Made by a program: the position numbers and the translations under genes. A DNA stretch of 64,000 bases. Origin: Tubulanus polymorphus. Lineage: Eukaryota; Nemertea; Palaeonemertea; Tubulaniformes; Tubulanidae. The stretch spans positions 188,501 to 252,500 of the forward strand of contig NC_134032.1 in the NCBI RefSeq assembly GCF_964204645.1. The letters run 5' to 3'. The notes beneath the pieces are model-generated. The model ran no database searches. It worked only from the letters and a program-made list of their open reading frames with translations, and was not told where the DNA came from. Shown here piece after piece: positions 9,897 through 23,212 of this stretch (position 1 is its first letter; the number at the start of each line of letters is the position of its first letter).

Positions 9897-12800
9897 ATGG
9901 AAGCTCGTCGTCTATTTCTGTTTCTCGTGTTCGTCACTATTTGCCTACAACAAGTTGCAGGTAAAACGTACCGTACATATTGCATTATGCGAGTTTTGAA
10001 CCGCAGATTTCCAGGAGCGGATCCGTGGATTTTGAATTTCTATATTTTTTTTTTGGGGGGGGGGGGGAGGGAGGGTAGGCAAAACTTTCTAGACCTATTA
10101 CAAACATTGAGGTACATGAAAAGCGATCTAGTGGGTTTGAGGGCGCTGTCAAAGAAGATATGATAATTTCTAAGCGTCTAAGATTGATTCTAAAACGAAA
10201 CGTCCGCTTCTCCATCCTCTTCAATTCACTCTTAAATTTTCATATCACCGATCGAACGAACGCGCGAATGAAGCCGTTGATCGGATAACTTTATTTGAAT
10301 AGTTTAACAATGAAAATTCTGTATTATCAAATCATTTTGAACAGGAGACGATAGCGCATATAATATTAAAAACATTGCTCCCTCCATATGCTGGTATTTT
10401 TTAGAGTGACTGCACGCATTGATTTTTTTTTTTTGATGTATGCAATGATTTTTTTTTTTTGATGTATGCAATTGCAGCTGCTGAATTAACGATGATTTAG
10501 ACCCCGCACTATGTAGTTGGATATATAAGCTAAATTTTACTTAATCACATTAGCTCTTACTACTTTACAAAGCAAGGTTGATATTTGCTGTGTGTTACAC
10601 CTGTTTTCTGAGAGACGTTTTAATCCGTAATTTCGTTTTAATAAACTATTGATCAAATTCGGAATTTTCGTAAGGAGTTTGATCGCCTACAGAAATAAAC
10701 AACGATTTTTGCTTAACTTATTGTTTTCATTCAGCAATAGTTTACTCAGCAAACGCTCGCGTTCAAGTTCAAGTTCAGATTTATTTCACAGAAAGCATGA
10801 CAGGCTATGTACACAGGTTGAGAGAAAACAAACTATAAAATTTACAATTTTTTTAAACAAAGCACAATTATAAAAAGAGAGAGAGAACAGTAGCTTTCAG
10901 TGTGGGCCAAGCAAAGCCTTTAGGCCGCTGTCACAAGCACCCAGGGACAAAAAACGAAAGGGAAATGAAGAAATAAAGGAGAAGGAAATGAAAGTTGATG
11001 ATTTTTTATAATAATGCTAAACTGCTCCGCCGACGCTCGGAAACGCTGCTATGACGTCATCGCCTGTTCATTTGCATAACTAAACAATGTAGGAGGCGCC
11101 ACGTTACGGGCCATGGAAGCCGATTTTCAGCGTAAACTATCGCTGATAGATGAAAACACAAATTGATGCAATTTCATGATAAATTTCTGAATACAAATTC
11201 CTTACTGAACAAATTGGTGCATAATATTCACAGATACGTAAATTGACTATTAATAAAATGTCGGACCAAAACGTCGCACGGGGAGCTTTACTGTGACAGA
11301 CAGATTTTCACGGTGGGCTGATTGTCAAAATGAAAGAGGTGGCAGTTCCAATACTAATCATCTCTTGTAAAAGGATGGAGATTAACAGGACTGTTTGCGT
11401 TTATCTTGTATCGATGTAGATTTCAGGATTCCGGGACCAGGGGAAACTCGCGACCGGCGACGGAAAAGCGCATTGGCTTTTCAAGTAAAATGGCTTCACA
11501 AAAATGTCTTGAGATAAAATCCCACTATTTACAGATTAAAAAGAATTTAAAAACCAGAATTTATTTATTTAATCAAAAATATATAAACGACACGACGTTT
11601 CGATCTCAGCCTAGAGATCATCGTCACGTGTGAGATATAGATTAAAAACGTCGTGTCTTTTATTTATTTTTGATTGAATAAATAAATTCTGGTTTTTAAA
11701 TTCTTTTTAATCTGTAAATAGTGGGATTTTATCTTATTATCCGTTCACCACGTTTGATTGGTTATAGTTCTAAAAATGTCTTCTTTTCGTTTTGTACTAT
11801 CTTGAAATATTTCTCTATCCATCCAACCGCGCAGGTAACCGGAAGTCGCTATGTCCACAAGGATGGCGGAGGTTCCGGGATGACACTTGTTACCTGGTTT
11901 CCGAACAGGAAGTCACGTGGCACGCCGCTCAGAAGGAGTGTTGGCGCCAGGGTTCGATGCTGTTCGTACAACACAATTCAGCCGAATCTGAGTTTATAAA
12001 ACCGCTCTTAATTCCTGACAGAAACTATTGGATCAGCGCAAGATTTGATCGCAACAGAGGCGGTTTGTATCCAATCATATAGCGGAAATATTTCAATGTG
12101 TTTATTCGTTTAATAAAATGGTCACCGCAACCTCTATGTAGAAAGTCTTTTTTAAGGAATTAATTTAAAAGTTTTCGATCTATTAATGATTTCTTAAATA
12201 ACATGTTAGTGTAAGTTCTACCAACACAATGAGCTTAGACTAGTCTTAATTTTTTCAGATTGGCTATACAATCAAAACGTGCTTAGACCGTCTTAAGTTG
12301 TTAGATTGGTTATAGAACCAAAATGAGTTTAGACTAGTCTTAAGTTGTTAGATTGGCTATAGAACCAAAATTTACTTAGGCTGGTCTTAAGTTGTTAGAT
12401 TCTGTAGAGGTAACCAGATTGAGTAAATTTCTATAATCAAATGTAAGAACAGCGAGACTCGTGAAACTGGTATCAGTTCTCTCGCATTCTCAATTCGTTT
12501 CAGTGTGGGATGATGGAGTGATTATTCATCGATTAGATAAAGCAGATAATAAGACAGATTATTGTCTGACCAGTAACGGAACACAAGCTCAATGCGACGA
12601 GTTATACAGCTTTGTATGCGAAAAAAGTTTAAACTGTAAGTATATTTTAGTATCTTAAAAGCAGAGTTAGTAACGTTATTTTGAATAACGGATCTTGTCC
12701 TATTTTACTACTTGCTTTTTTTAGCATCACTGTCGACAATATTGAGCAAGGTGTACGCTAGAATTATACCTTGTTTTCTGTTAAGCTTGAAAGTTGAACC

Positions 12801-15800
12801 CTCCGGTCGCCAATCTAAAGAAACATTTCAGACTCTTTTTATTCTTAGTGTGCAGGGATTTTATATTATCTTTACAACACGTGCTCAGAGTGTTTCATCA
12901 ATGGTTATAATGAAGACAACATCAGTATTCCTGAAGATGACTATTAGGATATAGTCGAAACGTTGAATAAACTACACTAGCTCAAGGAAACATTTCAGAC
13001 TCTTTTTATTCTTAGTGTGCAGGGATTTTATATTATCTTTACAACACAGACTCAGAGTGTTTCATCAATGGTTATAATGAGGACAACATCAGTATTCCTG
13101 AAGATGACTATTAGGATATAGTGGAAATGTTGAATAAACTACACTAGCTCAAGGAAACATTTCAGACTCTTTTTATTCTTAGTGTGCAGGGATTTTATAT
13201 TATCTTTACAACACGGACTCAGAGTGTTTCATCAATGGTTATAATGAGGACAACATCAGTATTCCTGAAGATGACTATTAGGATAAAGTTGACACGTCGA
13301 ATAAACTACACTAGCTCAAGGAAACATTTCAGACTCTTTTTATTGTTAGTGTGCAGGGATTTTATATTATCTTTACAACACGAACTCAGAGTTTTTCATC
13401 AATAATTGTCTCTATTTCAGATGTATATGCTGCGGCATCATCGCCCTACAAGATATCTCTCTCCTGTCCGAGCGATATGCAAATCCATATGATACAATGG
13501 CTGTCTGGACCGGAAGACGCCAGCAGTTCCGAGAACTGTACGCTGGAAAATGAGGTAATGCCTCTTTAAAATCATAATCTCTTTATTTATAATAGTACCC
13601 TAGTTCCAATATAAAACCTAATATAAGCCATCTCAGTTTAAACGACAATTATCTTGCCAACTATTGCAGATGTCGACTTACATTTAGTAAATCGAATTTT
13701 GAATACAAATTGAGACTCAAAATATAAAATGACTTCCGCACTGTGACCACTTATCATAATGATGAATAACATTCAGTAAATTGAATTAGAAAGAAAATCA
13801 ATTATGAAAATGATTGCTTGCACTTAATTTAATCTAATTAAAAGTAAAAATCTAATTGGGACTTAAGACTTCAGTAATTCAGACGTCTTTCGCAGGTGAC
13901 GACCTATACCTTGTAAATTGAATTGCAAATACAAATTGGTTTTCTACAGGCCTGGCCCCGCAATACATTCAACCAGCCCAGCTCTACGTGGGAAAATGCA
14001 AAAACTGTATGCGAATTGAAAAACGATTGCGATTTCACATTCACACCTAGCGCAGTCAACACGTGCTATTACAAGTCGTATGTCGTGTATACATGCATCC
14101 GTCCTGTAGGTATGTACAATATGCACTATTGATATTGGATTGATATTTTTTAAGGTAAGGGTTTAATCAGAGGGATTGGGTTACAGTGTGCCTGTCGCCA
14201 ACACTTCGAAAAGGCTGTAATCTCGTCGTGAACGGTCCAATAGGGTTAGACTCGGCTTGGAGTAATAAGACTGAAACCTTATTACTCCAAGGTCTTGGGA
14301 TAAAAGCAAGATCAGCGCTGGGTCAGACAAGTGCGTTCGAGTCCTGCTGGCTGCTTACAACGCGCGAGTAACACTTGAAAGGTCGTGATCTCTTCGCCGT
14401 CCGTCTTTTTCTATGATTTCCTTAGCAGTTCATTTGAACTGGGCGCATCATTGTGTGCTGATCGATATTTTAGTTCGCAGAAATTCCGCTATCGTTATTC
14501 ATCGGGGCAGCACTGAATGGTCGAGCAATAACACAACTTCTACTGCGGCATGCGAGGAGAATTGATACAGTTGTTTCAGTAAAATTGTATCGTTGATTTT
14601 GAATAATATCGCTTTTATCTGTAAGAGAATCAGCCTTTAGAAACGATTTTCAAGCCGCCTTTTAGAAAACTCTTTGCTCGCGCGGCGGACTCACATGCCG
14701 CAGGAAGAATTCATAGCAAATCAATTTTTATTTCCGAAGATTTTCAGACCATTGAATATAAATAAAGTCAATATTTTACTAGAAATACGAAAATCTTAAG
14801 TGTAACACTGTACCTAACCTGACGATGATCTCTAGGGTGAGATCGAAACGTCGTGTATTTTATATTTTAGATTGTTTGCATAAATAAATTCTCGATTTCA
14901 AATTCTTTTAATTTGTACATAGTGGATTTTTATCTTAATATCCTTTAACCTATTTGAGTGTGGTTTTCATACTATAACTCTATAATTTCCAGTATGTCCC
15001 GCAAGTACGACCAATATTTCGAAAAACTATGAGACGTTCAAACAACGCGAATATTGGTATGTCCGCGATGGAATGTGCTACGGTCGGTATCGCTGGGATT
15101 ATCAATTCTTCGACGCCGAGGATGCGTGTCAAAAATACAGTAAATACAGTCACGTGTTCGCGTCGGATTCGACTTACGGGTACGACGCACTGTTCACGGT
15201 GGGAGCGTGAGTATTTTCAATGAGATATTGATTAGATTCCGTAGACACGTGACTCTCTAATACAATGGGGTACCGGCACCGCTACCGTGGCAATCGAGGA
15301 TCCGCCAGGTTTGCTAGTGGCGTTACCGCGCTTCAATTTCTTTTACGTTCCGACAAAATTCGAGTCAACTTTTCTCATTAGTAAATCAATCTCTGATGAA
15401 CCATTCACTTATTGGGATTTTGGATTTTTTGATTTGAGAGCCTAAAAATCCAGTTCAAAGTTCATTGAAAATGTACTAGTTTTCACTAGGCATAGCTGAG
15501 TGTATTGTAGCGCCATCTTGTTTGTGCCGATACACAATTAGAAAAAAATAAAACTAACTTAATATAAGTTAACGCACATGTTTAGTATTGTCTAAGATAC
15601 AGATACATAATAGATTAACTAGAAAGTTAACACATGTACTGTTTAATATTATCTCAGATAAATATCATAATATAAACTTTAAAGTAATAAGGATCAATAA
15701 AAGTATTTTGGATTTGGTTATGTCTATAAATGGGTTGAGCGGTAACCAGTCTGGCCCAACTATATTGATGACATAGTGCACATCCTCTGAAACATAATTA

Positions 15801-18800
15801 TTGAAATTTATCAAAAATTAAATAAGATTTGATTTAGACTGAATTCTATGAGACATTTTCAAAACTAAGAGAGTAGTGACGTTTAGACTCAATTATATGA
15901 GACATTTTCAAAACTACGAGAGTAGTGACGTTTAGACTCAATTATATCCATCTTCAGGACTTAGAACCACTTATCATATATATTCCTGAAGATGACTAGA
16001 ATATAATCGAAACGTTGAATAAACAATATCAAAAATTTCAGACTGTTCTTATTCTTATGATGCAAGGATTTTCACATTATTTTGTTATAAGAAACTATTT
16101 AACAGGATGAGAAAACGAGAAGTGTTTGTAGGCTATCGTTACGAGCAACACTCTATGAAATGGGTCGATGTTCACGGACATGTAGAACCAGCGATGAAAA
16201 CGGCGTTGGAAAATAACACATCGTCTGATACGTGCGTGCAGGTTCATTCGCAACAAGGTTTCGATAAAACTCAATGTGACGTAGAGCTGTATTTCGTCTG
16301 CGAAGTGCCCGACCTGCGTGAGTTTGTTTTTGAAGTTAAGCAAAAGTTGATCGAGTCTCGATTTTTCGAAACCGAAAATAGAGATGACTTCAGCAGTAAT
16401 GTGATAGCATTTCGTTCTGGGTCCAGGTCCACAGTTAACGCATTGAACATAAACTGCCTCCAACTCAGAATTAACTCTAACTCATGTGGAACTGTCGGTG
16501 CTGGTGACTTACACTAATGCAGCTGTCAAACTACTGTCAGCACAACATCCACCGATCCCCCATTCGACAGACATTTGTCTTTGAAAGGGAATTAGGGCTT
16601 TATGTCTGAACCAAAACTTCTAGACGGACATTCACAATTTATGAAACATATGTTCATCCAAACTTCGCCATTAAAAAGGTGTTTGCCTGAGAGGGTGTGG
16701 CTACAGACAGCTGATTGACAGCTGCATAAAAAGACTGAATTGGAAATAGCAAATTGGGACTACAAATAGAAACAACTGTCAAACCTGTCATACCTTCTGT
16801 TTTCAAGGAACCTTGGATTTCAGCTATCGATGAGTGTCCGTTCTTGTTTAAGACCCTGATAAAAAAAGTGAATATCATAATTTATTTCTTTTATCCAACT
16901 TTAGAATGTTCGCGCCCCCTGGGACTAGAAGATGGCCGAATCGGAAACGACCTAATGACGGCTTCCACTCATTTTTCTGATATGAAACCACATTTTGCTA
17001 GACTAAACGACCCCAATGGCGCTTGGTGCATCAACGCTACACAACCGTCGGCATACTTACAAATCCAGTTCCCTGGTGTTGAGAAGATTTTCGGTGGGTA
17101 ACAATTCCATAGGTGTCATGTCCACCCTGTCATGTTCAGGCATCGTTTCCTCGTAAGGCGCCGGGTCCATTCTCACTCGTAATAAAGTGGTCTTATAGGA
17201 CGAGCCTTGAATTGTAATTCAGGCCACAATTGCTTTATAAGCCGTTGATACGGTAAACCAACTTTCAACACTATAAGGCCGGAACGAACTCGTACTCAGA
17301 CCGTCGTAGCTGTGCACGCAAGGGCGGAAGAAAGGGGGCCAAGTAGAGGGGGGTTAAGGGATCTCAAGTAGAGGGGGTTAAGGGATCTCAAGTAGAGGGG
17401 TTTAAGGGATCTCAAGTAGAGGGGGTTTAAGGAATCTTAAGTAGAGGGGGTTAAGGGATCTCAAGTAGAGGGGGGTTAAGGGATCTCAAGTAGAGGGGGG
17501 TTAAGGGATCTCAAGTAGAGGGGTTTAAGGGATCTCAAGTAGAGGGGGTTTAAGGGATCTCAAGTAGAGGGGGTTTAAGGGATCTCAAGTAGAGGGGGGT
17601 TAAGGGATCTCAAGTAGAGGGGGTTAAGGGATCTCAAGCAGTAAAGGGATCTCAAAAATTGAGACTAAAAAAATGTCACCCACCAAAGAGATGCGCAGTG
17701 ACCGAGTGGGTAAAACCGAGACGGTTCAAATCCTGGTGGTGACAGAGATTTAAAAAGATCATTCTTTTTAAGTAAAATTATTTTATCTCTTTTCGTTCTT
17801 TCTGAAATCTGTAAAATCTGCTCAGTTTTGTTCTCTATTTGTGAATCGTGTTGAAAAGTGAAGTTATTTTTCTGATTACCCGTCAGGTATACAAACCAAA
17901 GCGTACGCCACCCACGGAGACTACAGGTTCGTGTCGAAATTCAAACTTACCGTCAGCATCGATGGAGAAAACTGGTCTCAGGTTTATATGAAAGATGGTG
18001 ACGAGGTAAGCTTTCTAGATTAATACGGGCAAGCTGGTTGCCCGATTCGATATTTCGTTCCCACTCATTTTCAATTCGTAAGTTATTAAAAATATTTTCT
18101 AATTCACTTATAGACCATCGTTATATCGAAGGGGTCTTAAGTTATTAGAGGGCCCACGACCTGCGTTCAATTTCAGCCGAACTTGAAATGAAATCATTTT
18201 CCCGCGCCTGAATATTTAAAAGAATAATTTAGAGTATGCAATTTTACTTGTAGAGCTCAATTGGGAACTTGAATATTTTATAGGCTGATGATATTTGAAA
18301 AGCCCATCAAAATCTATGTGATACATTCTACTTTTTGAAACGAAATACATAACGCATTTTGACGTAAATATTGCAGATATTTCCGGGGAATTTCGGGTTT
18401 CACTTCACCAGGCTGGTTACGTCTTATTTCACGCGCGTATTGGAGGCTAAGTATTTGAGACTGAACGTCATGGAAACCAGTGACGTAATCGGTTGTATCC
18501 AGGCTGAAATTCTCGGCTGTGTTGGTAAGTTGCTGTTGACACTTAACTGTCCGTCAAACCTCGGGAAGTATCGACTCTTAGCTGACGGCCAGTGTGACGT
18601 CACGTGTCTCGTCCATGTAAAAGCTGCATATTCAGATTGAAGAGAGGACAAAGAGCAACTCGAACTCACAACAGTAGATCTGAAATCCTGAGTTCAGAGT
18701 TAACTCAAACCCGCAAGTGTAAAACTGGATCCAATGAGTTCAGTCTTAACTCTAAATTCACAACTGTGGAACTGGATCCTGAGTTCACAGTTAACTCGAA

Positions 18801-19383
18801 CTCACATCTGTGGAACTGGATCCTGAGTTCAGAGTTAACTCAAACCCGCAAGTGTAAAACTGGATCCAATGAGTTCAGTCTTAACTCTAAATTCACTACT
18901 GTTGAACTGGATCCTGAGTTCACTGTTAACTCTGACTCACAACTGTGGAACTGGATCCTGAGTTCAGAGTCAACTCTAACTCACTGTGGAACTGGATCCT
19001 GAGTTCAGAGTCAACTCTAACTCACTGTGGAACTGGATCCTGAGTTCAGAGTCAACTCTAACTCACTGTGGAACTGGATCCTGAGTTCAGAGTCAACTCG
19101 AACTCACATCTGTGGAACTGGGTCCTGAGTTCAGAGTCAACTCGAACTCACATCTGTGGAACTGGATGATGTGATAAACGAATGCCGCAGATGCAGAATT
19201 CAATAGCCCGAAAACGTGTGATGTTCTTAGGATCAAAAACCCAAAATAAAAGCATATTACAGTATAATGAGTGTAATCGCTGCGCTGCGGATTTGAAACA
19301 GAATCTGAATGTATCCGGGGAAAAACCCGATTTCTAAAATAGATCTATTATTATTTTCAGATCCAAACGTCGGCGAAACGTAA
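9897..19383 (+). CDS. Secreted CTLD-SUEL-CTLD-F5/8C lectin, 11 coding exons
   Basis: Exons: 9897-9960, 11835-12062, 12504-12635, 13421-13554, 13950-14109, 14993-15206, 16106-16317, 16905-17093, 17887-18005, 18377-18524, 19361-19383 (TAA). They sum to 1623 nt, 540 residues, and every phase closes. The signal peptide (1-21) contains FLFLVFVTICL. C-type lectin-like domain 1 (about 25-140) has SLCPQGW, YWISA and FVCEK. A SUEL/rhamnose-binding domain (about 145-240) has ISLSCPS and YKSYVVYTC. CTLD 2 (about 242-380) has MCYGRY, KWVDVHG and YFVCEV. A discoidin/F5/8C domain (about 383-533) starts with PLGLEDGRI and ends with AEILGC. A seven-residue tail follows. No EPN or QPD calcium-sugar motif is seen in either CTLD, so sugar binding by them is doubtful; the SUEL and discoidin domains may supply ligand contacts. 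It is likely a secreted recognition or adhesion protein. Exon borders were assigned by eye. Confidence 0.85.
10030..10065. repeat. Homopolymer tract
   Basis: Runs of T then G (about 10 T, then 14 G interrupted by A), inside lectin intron 1. Confidence 0.8.
11495..11745. mobile_element. Foldback pair of a GAAACGTCG-type hairpin element
   Basis: Two arms of about 100 bases face each other: AAAATCCCACTATTTACAGA with TTAAAAACCAGAATTTATTT on the left is repeated inverted at 11675-11740. The left arm also carries, on the minus strand, GACGATGATCTCTAGGCTGAGATCGAAACGTCGTG. It lies in lectin intron 1, ending about 90 bases before exon 2. Confidence 0.8.
12220..12420. repeat. About 50-bp CTTAAGTTGTTAGATTGG repeat
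   Basis: Four imperfect copies of TCTTAAGTTGTTAGATTGGC with TATAGAACCAAAATGAG. The same family occurs at 20100-20480, 29792-29926, 42517-42920 and 49111-49320, in both orientations. Here it lies in lectin intron 2. Confidence 0.75.
12820..13407 (+). repeat. 167-bp satellite array B (lectin intron 3)
   Basis: About 3.5 monomers. The left end begins at AAACATTTCAGACTC. The right end stops at TTTTTCATCAAT, leaving under 20 bases to the TCTATTTCAG acceptor of the next exon (13421). The array makes up most of the intron. Confidence 0.93.
14256..14291. other. Perfect 14-bp stem hairpin
   Basis: CTTGGAGTAATAAG, loop ACTGAAAC, CTTATTACTCCAAG. It lies in lectin intron 5. A B-box-like GTTCGAGTCCTGC follows at about 14335, which suggests a decayed tRNA-derived repeat around it. 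Confidence 0.7.
14818..14960 (+). mobile_element. GAAACGTCG-type hairpin element, single copy
   Basis: CTGACGATGATCTC, loop TAGGGT, GAGATCGAAACGTCGTG, then AATAAATTCTCGATTTC and GTGGATTTTTATCTTAA. The order of motifs parallels the 167-bp monomer (hairpin, AATAAA, CTTTT-rich, GGATTTTAT). It lies in lectin intron 5, ending about 35 bases before the exon at 14993. Confidence 0.7.
15965..16098 (+). repeat. Diverged 167-bp-satellite monomer next to an acceptor
   Basis: TTCCTGAAGATGACTAGAATATAATCGAAACGTTGAATAAAC is followed by AGACTGTTCTTATTCTTATG and GGATTTTCACATTATTTTG. It is clearly a monomer of the same family, older than the arrays, and ends about ten bases before the exon 7 acceptor (exon starts 16106). 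Confidence 0.8.
17335..17650. repeat. 23-24-bp minisatellite
   Basis: About 13 copies of AAGTAGAGGGGGTTAAGGGA with TCTC, varying in the G-run length. It lies in lectin intron 8. Confidence 0.92.
17675..17743 (+). repeat. tRNA-like sequence (pseudogene or SINE head)
   Basis: The ends GTCACCCACCA and TGGTGGTGAC can pair as an acceptor-like stem. GTGACCGAGTGG resembles an A box and GGTTCAAATCC is a good B box. The anticodon arm is too short, so this is not a functional tRNA. Confidence 0.35.
18660..19170. repeat. GGATCCAGTTCCACAG-type repeat array
   Basis: Repeated segments of GTGGAACTGGATCCTGAGTT and CAGAGTTAACTCNAACTCAC (about 41-57 bp), in lectin intron 10. The same sequences form foldbacks at 44745-44945 and 51240-51400. 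Confidence 0.85.
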
Positions 19384-19407
19384 TGATTCTCTTCTCATCG
19401 ACGGAGC

Positions 19408-19413
19408 GATAAA
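19408..19413 (+). promoter_or_regulatory. Candidate polyadenylation signal, lectin gene
   Basis: GATAAA 25 bases after the lectin TAA, a variant signal. A consensus AATAAA also occurs near 19876, so the true 3' end is uncertain. Confidence 0.3.
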
Positions 19414-19464
19414 AATGGGGAAAAAAGAAATTTAAAAAAATCGTCAAATTATTAGAAATGATAG

Positions 19465-19470
19465 TTTATT
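19465..19470 (-). promoter_or_regulatory. Candidate polyadenylation signal, PAN gene
   Basis: AATAAA on the minus strand, about 100 bases after the proposed PAN-gene stop. If both signals are used, the two convergent transcripts would end within about 100 bases of each other. Confidence 0.4.
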
Positions 19471-19569
19471 TTACAGTTTACCTCGAGAGCAGTCGTTTCC
19501 TAAATTTCAGTTTTGTACATCTGGCTTACCTCGTATTTATAAAAGTCTTCTGGACCCAGTATTTCCGCG

Positions 19570-22500
19570 TTAGTTGGAATTTGTAATTGCTGATATAATA
19601 AATACCTTACCCCGATATTGTGTGGTTGTGTCAGTTGTCGTAGCGACTTCGGTCGTCGTTGATGTTGTAGTTGAAGGTGGACAAAACCATTGTATGAAAA
19701 TATAGTCCTGGTCGTCGACGTAATAGTGACTGACATCTTCATGATCGGCAATAGATAGGAAACATCTAGCATTCGACCTGGAAAATATATACCGACGAAT
19801 GTTTGTTTGCAAGGTCGTAGGAACGTGTCGGGGTCGAGGAGGACAGATAGCGGGTACACACTGCTCATTTGCATAAATAAATAAACAAACGCGAACAAAA
19901 TGGCGGCGGTTCTCGACAATTTAAAGCTCAATTTTCGAGCATATTTATCAATCTTCGGCACAAAATGGATATTTAAAACAATGATTTATCTTATATTTAG
20001 ACTTCACAACTCTACTGATTCGATTAAGTCTAATTTGAGGTATGTACACCGAACATTATGCGAAATATCCCAAAAAGATCGACGTCAATAGAAAATGAAT
20101 AGACTTTAGTCTTAGCTGATTATGGTTCTAATTCTATAACCGATCTAACGACTTAAGACTTATCTGTCAACTTATGACCAGCCTAAGCTTATTTTGGTTC
20201 TATTGCCAATCTAACAACTTAAGACCAGTCTAAGCTCATTTTGGTTCTATCACCGATCTAACAACTTAAGACCAGTCTAAGCTCATTTTGGTTCTATCAC
20301 CGATCTAACAACTTAAGACCAGTCTAAGCTCATTTTGGTTCTATAACCAATCTAACAACTTAAGACCAGTCTAAACTCATTTTGGTTCTATAACCAATCT
20401 AACAACTTAAGACCAGTCTAAGCTGATTTTAGCTAAGAACAATCTAACGACCTATATGACCAGTCTATAAGATCAGCTATTAAGTTCTGTATCCGATCTA
20501 TCAACATAAGACTACTCTTCGGAGCTTTTATCACGTCCCGCGTACAACTTCGAGTTCCAAGCAGCATTACTTATATCATGGGATTAGTGGACAGTATAAT
20601 ATAACTTACGGATAATAGTCGGCAGATTTGCATAAAAAGTCTTTTTCTCCGGCGCAAGCCTTCTTACAATCGGCTACACTCTTCGTCGCCTGAATAGTTT
20701 TATAGTTAAAGCCTCTTATCAACTTGCCTTTTACTTCTATCCACTGGAGAGGTTGATCACCGGCGCATTGAGCCGGTCCAACTGAAAGATTTGATCGAGA
20801 AGTACTTCAAGTCACATCATAATAGCCACATGCATCGAAGGCAAGTCCATTGCTAGAATTATTTGACGCTTCCTACTGGACATTTAGGCTACAGCTTATT
20901 TTGAGTCTTTTATTTGATTTTATCAATTCCTGAATTTGCTAAAATAATCTAATTTATTGCTATCTCCTTTTGGAAAAACCTTGTCTAGATCCATTGAAAA
21001 ATGCTACAAAATAAGATTTACATAAGCTTATTGATAAAATATATAAAATCGCACACTCAGTATTCAGGGATTTTATAATATCTTTACAACACGGACTCAG
21101 AGTGTTTCATCAATGGTTATAATGAGGACAACATCAGTATTCCTGAAGATGACTATTAGGATATAGTGGAAACGTTGAATAAACTACACTAGCTCAAGGA
21201 AACATTTCAGACTCTTTTTATTCTTAGTGTGCAGGGATTTTATATTATCTTTACAACACGGACTCAGAGTGTTTCATCAATGGTTATAATGAGGACAACA
21301 TTAGTATTCCTGAAGATGACTATTAGGATATAGTGGAAACGTTGAATAAACTACACTAGCTCAAGGAAACATTTCAGACTCTTTTTATTCTTAGTATTCA
21401 GGGATTTTATAATATCTTTACAACACGGACTCAGAGTGTTTCATCAATGGTTAAAATGAGGACAACATCAGTATTCCTGAAGATGACTATTAGGATATAG
21501 TGGAAACGTTGAATAAACTACACTAGCTCAAGGAAACATTTCAGACTCTTTTTATTCTTAGTGTGCAGGGATTTTATAATATCTTTACAACACGGACTCA
21601 GAGTGTTTCATCAATGGTTAAAATGAGGACAACATCAGTATTCCTGAAGATGACTATTAGGATATAGTGGAAACGTTGAATAAACTACACTAGCTCAAGG
21701 AAACATTTCAGACTCTTTTTATTCTTAGTGTGCAGGGATTTTATATTATCTTTACAACACGGACTCAGAGTGTTTCATCAATGGTTATAATGAGGACAAC
21801 ATCAGTATTCCTGAAGATGACTATTAGGATATAGTCTAAACGTTAAATAAACTACACTAGCTCAAGGAAACATTACAGACTCTTTTTATTCTTAGTGTGC
21901 AGGGATTTTATATTATCTTTACAACACGGACTCAGAGTGTTTCATCAATGGTTATAATGAGGACAACATCAGTATTCCTGAAGATGACTATTAGGATATA
22001 GTGGAAACGTTGAATAAACTACACTAGCTCAAGGAAACATTTCAGACTCTTTTTATTCTTAGTGTGCAGGGATTTTATATTATCTTTACAACACGGACTC
22101 AGAGTGTTTCATCAATGGTTATAATAAGGACAACATCAGTATTCCTGAAGATGACTATTAGGATATAGTGGAAATGTTGAATAAACTACACTAGCTCAAG
22201 GAAACATTTCAGACTCTTTTTATTCTTAGTGTGCAAGGATTTTATAATATCTTTACAACACGGACTCAGAGTGTTTCATCAATGGTTATAATGAGGACAA
22301 CATCAGTATTCCTGAAGATGACTATTAGGATATAGTCGAAACGTTGAATAAACTACACTAGCTCAAGGAAACATTTCAGGGATTTCATATTATCTTAACG
22401 GGCTCAATAATTCATCAATTTGTTAGCAAGTATTGAACTTACACTCGGAGCAGTTCCAATGTGAATACTCGTAGGTGAGTCCTTTTACGAAATCGTCTGG

Positions 22501-23180
22501 TCTATTGATCATCGTGTCCGCCGACAGGTGGCAGGTCATGATCGAGTACGATATTGAACGACATTTGAAGTTAAGTTCCAGTAGACACTTACTGCGGCAC
22601 TCGGTGATATCTTGCACGTCGATAGTTTTTGCAGATGATGAACTCGCTTGTGAGGATGAGACGAGACGGCGTTCGTCGTATTGAACCCATCTCACGTTGT
22701 TACAGCTTTGTTTGATAACCAACGCAACATCTAGTAATAATAATAGTCGTGATAGTAATATTGATAACAAGCCATGGGCGACAACAAGTCTCGGGCTCAG
22801 ACTCGAATCAGAAAATATCACGTGATATTTTCCCTTGCATTTTAGATTATATAGGGCCGACTTAAATTTTGTCAGAACAACTTTTTTTCAAGGTCATGTC
22901 GCTGAGATTTAAGTGCCAAGTTCTGCCGCTAGGTGGCTTGTTCCCGTACTAATCACTTCAGTGTTGTTTTGTAAATATTTGTATATACATGTGTAATAGT
23001 TTTCCTCCATATACCATGGAAATGTTTGGAGTGTAAATAAAATCGTAATCGTAATCGTAATCTAACATATTACACAGATTTCATATCAAGATCGACCCTA
23101 CTTCTAACGAAGCTGAATAACTGAACGACATACACGCAGACAGACAGACGGACAGACAGACAGACAGACGGACGGACACA

Positions 23181-23212
<32 letters not shown>

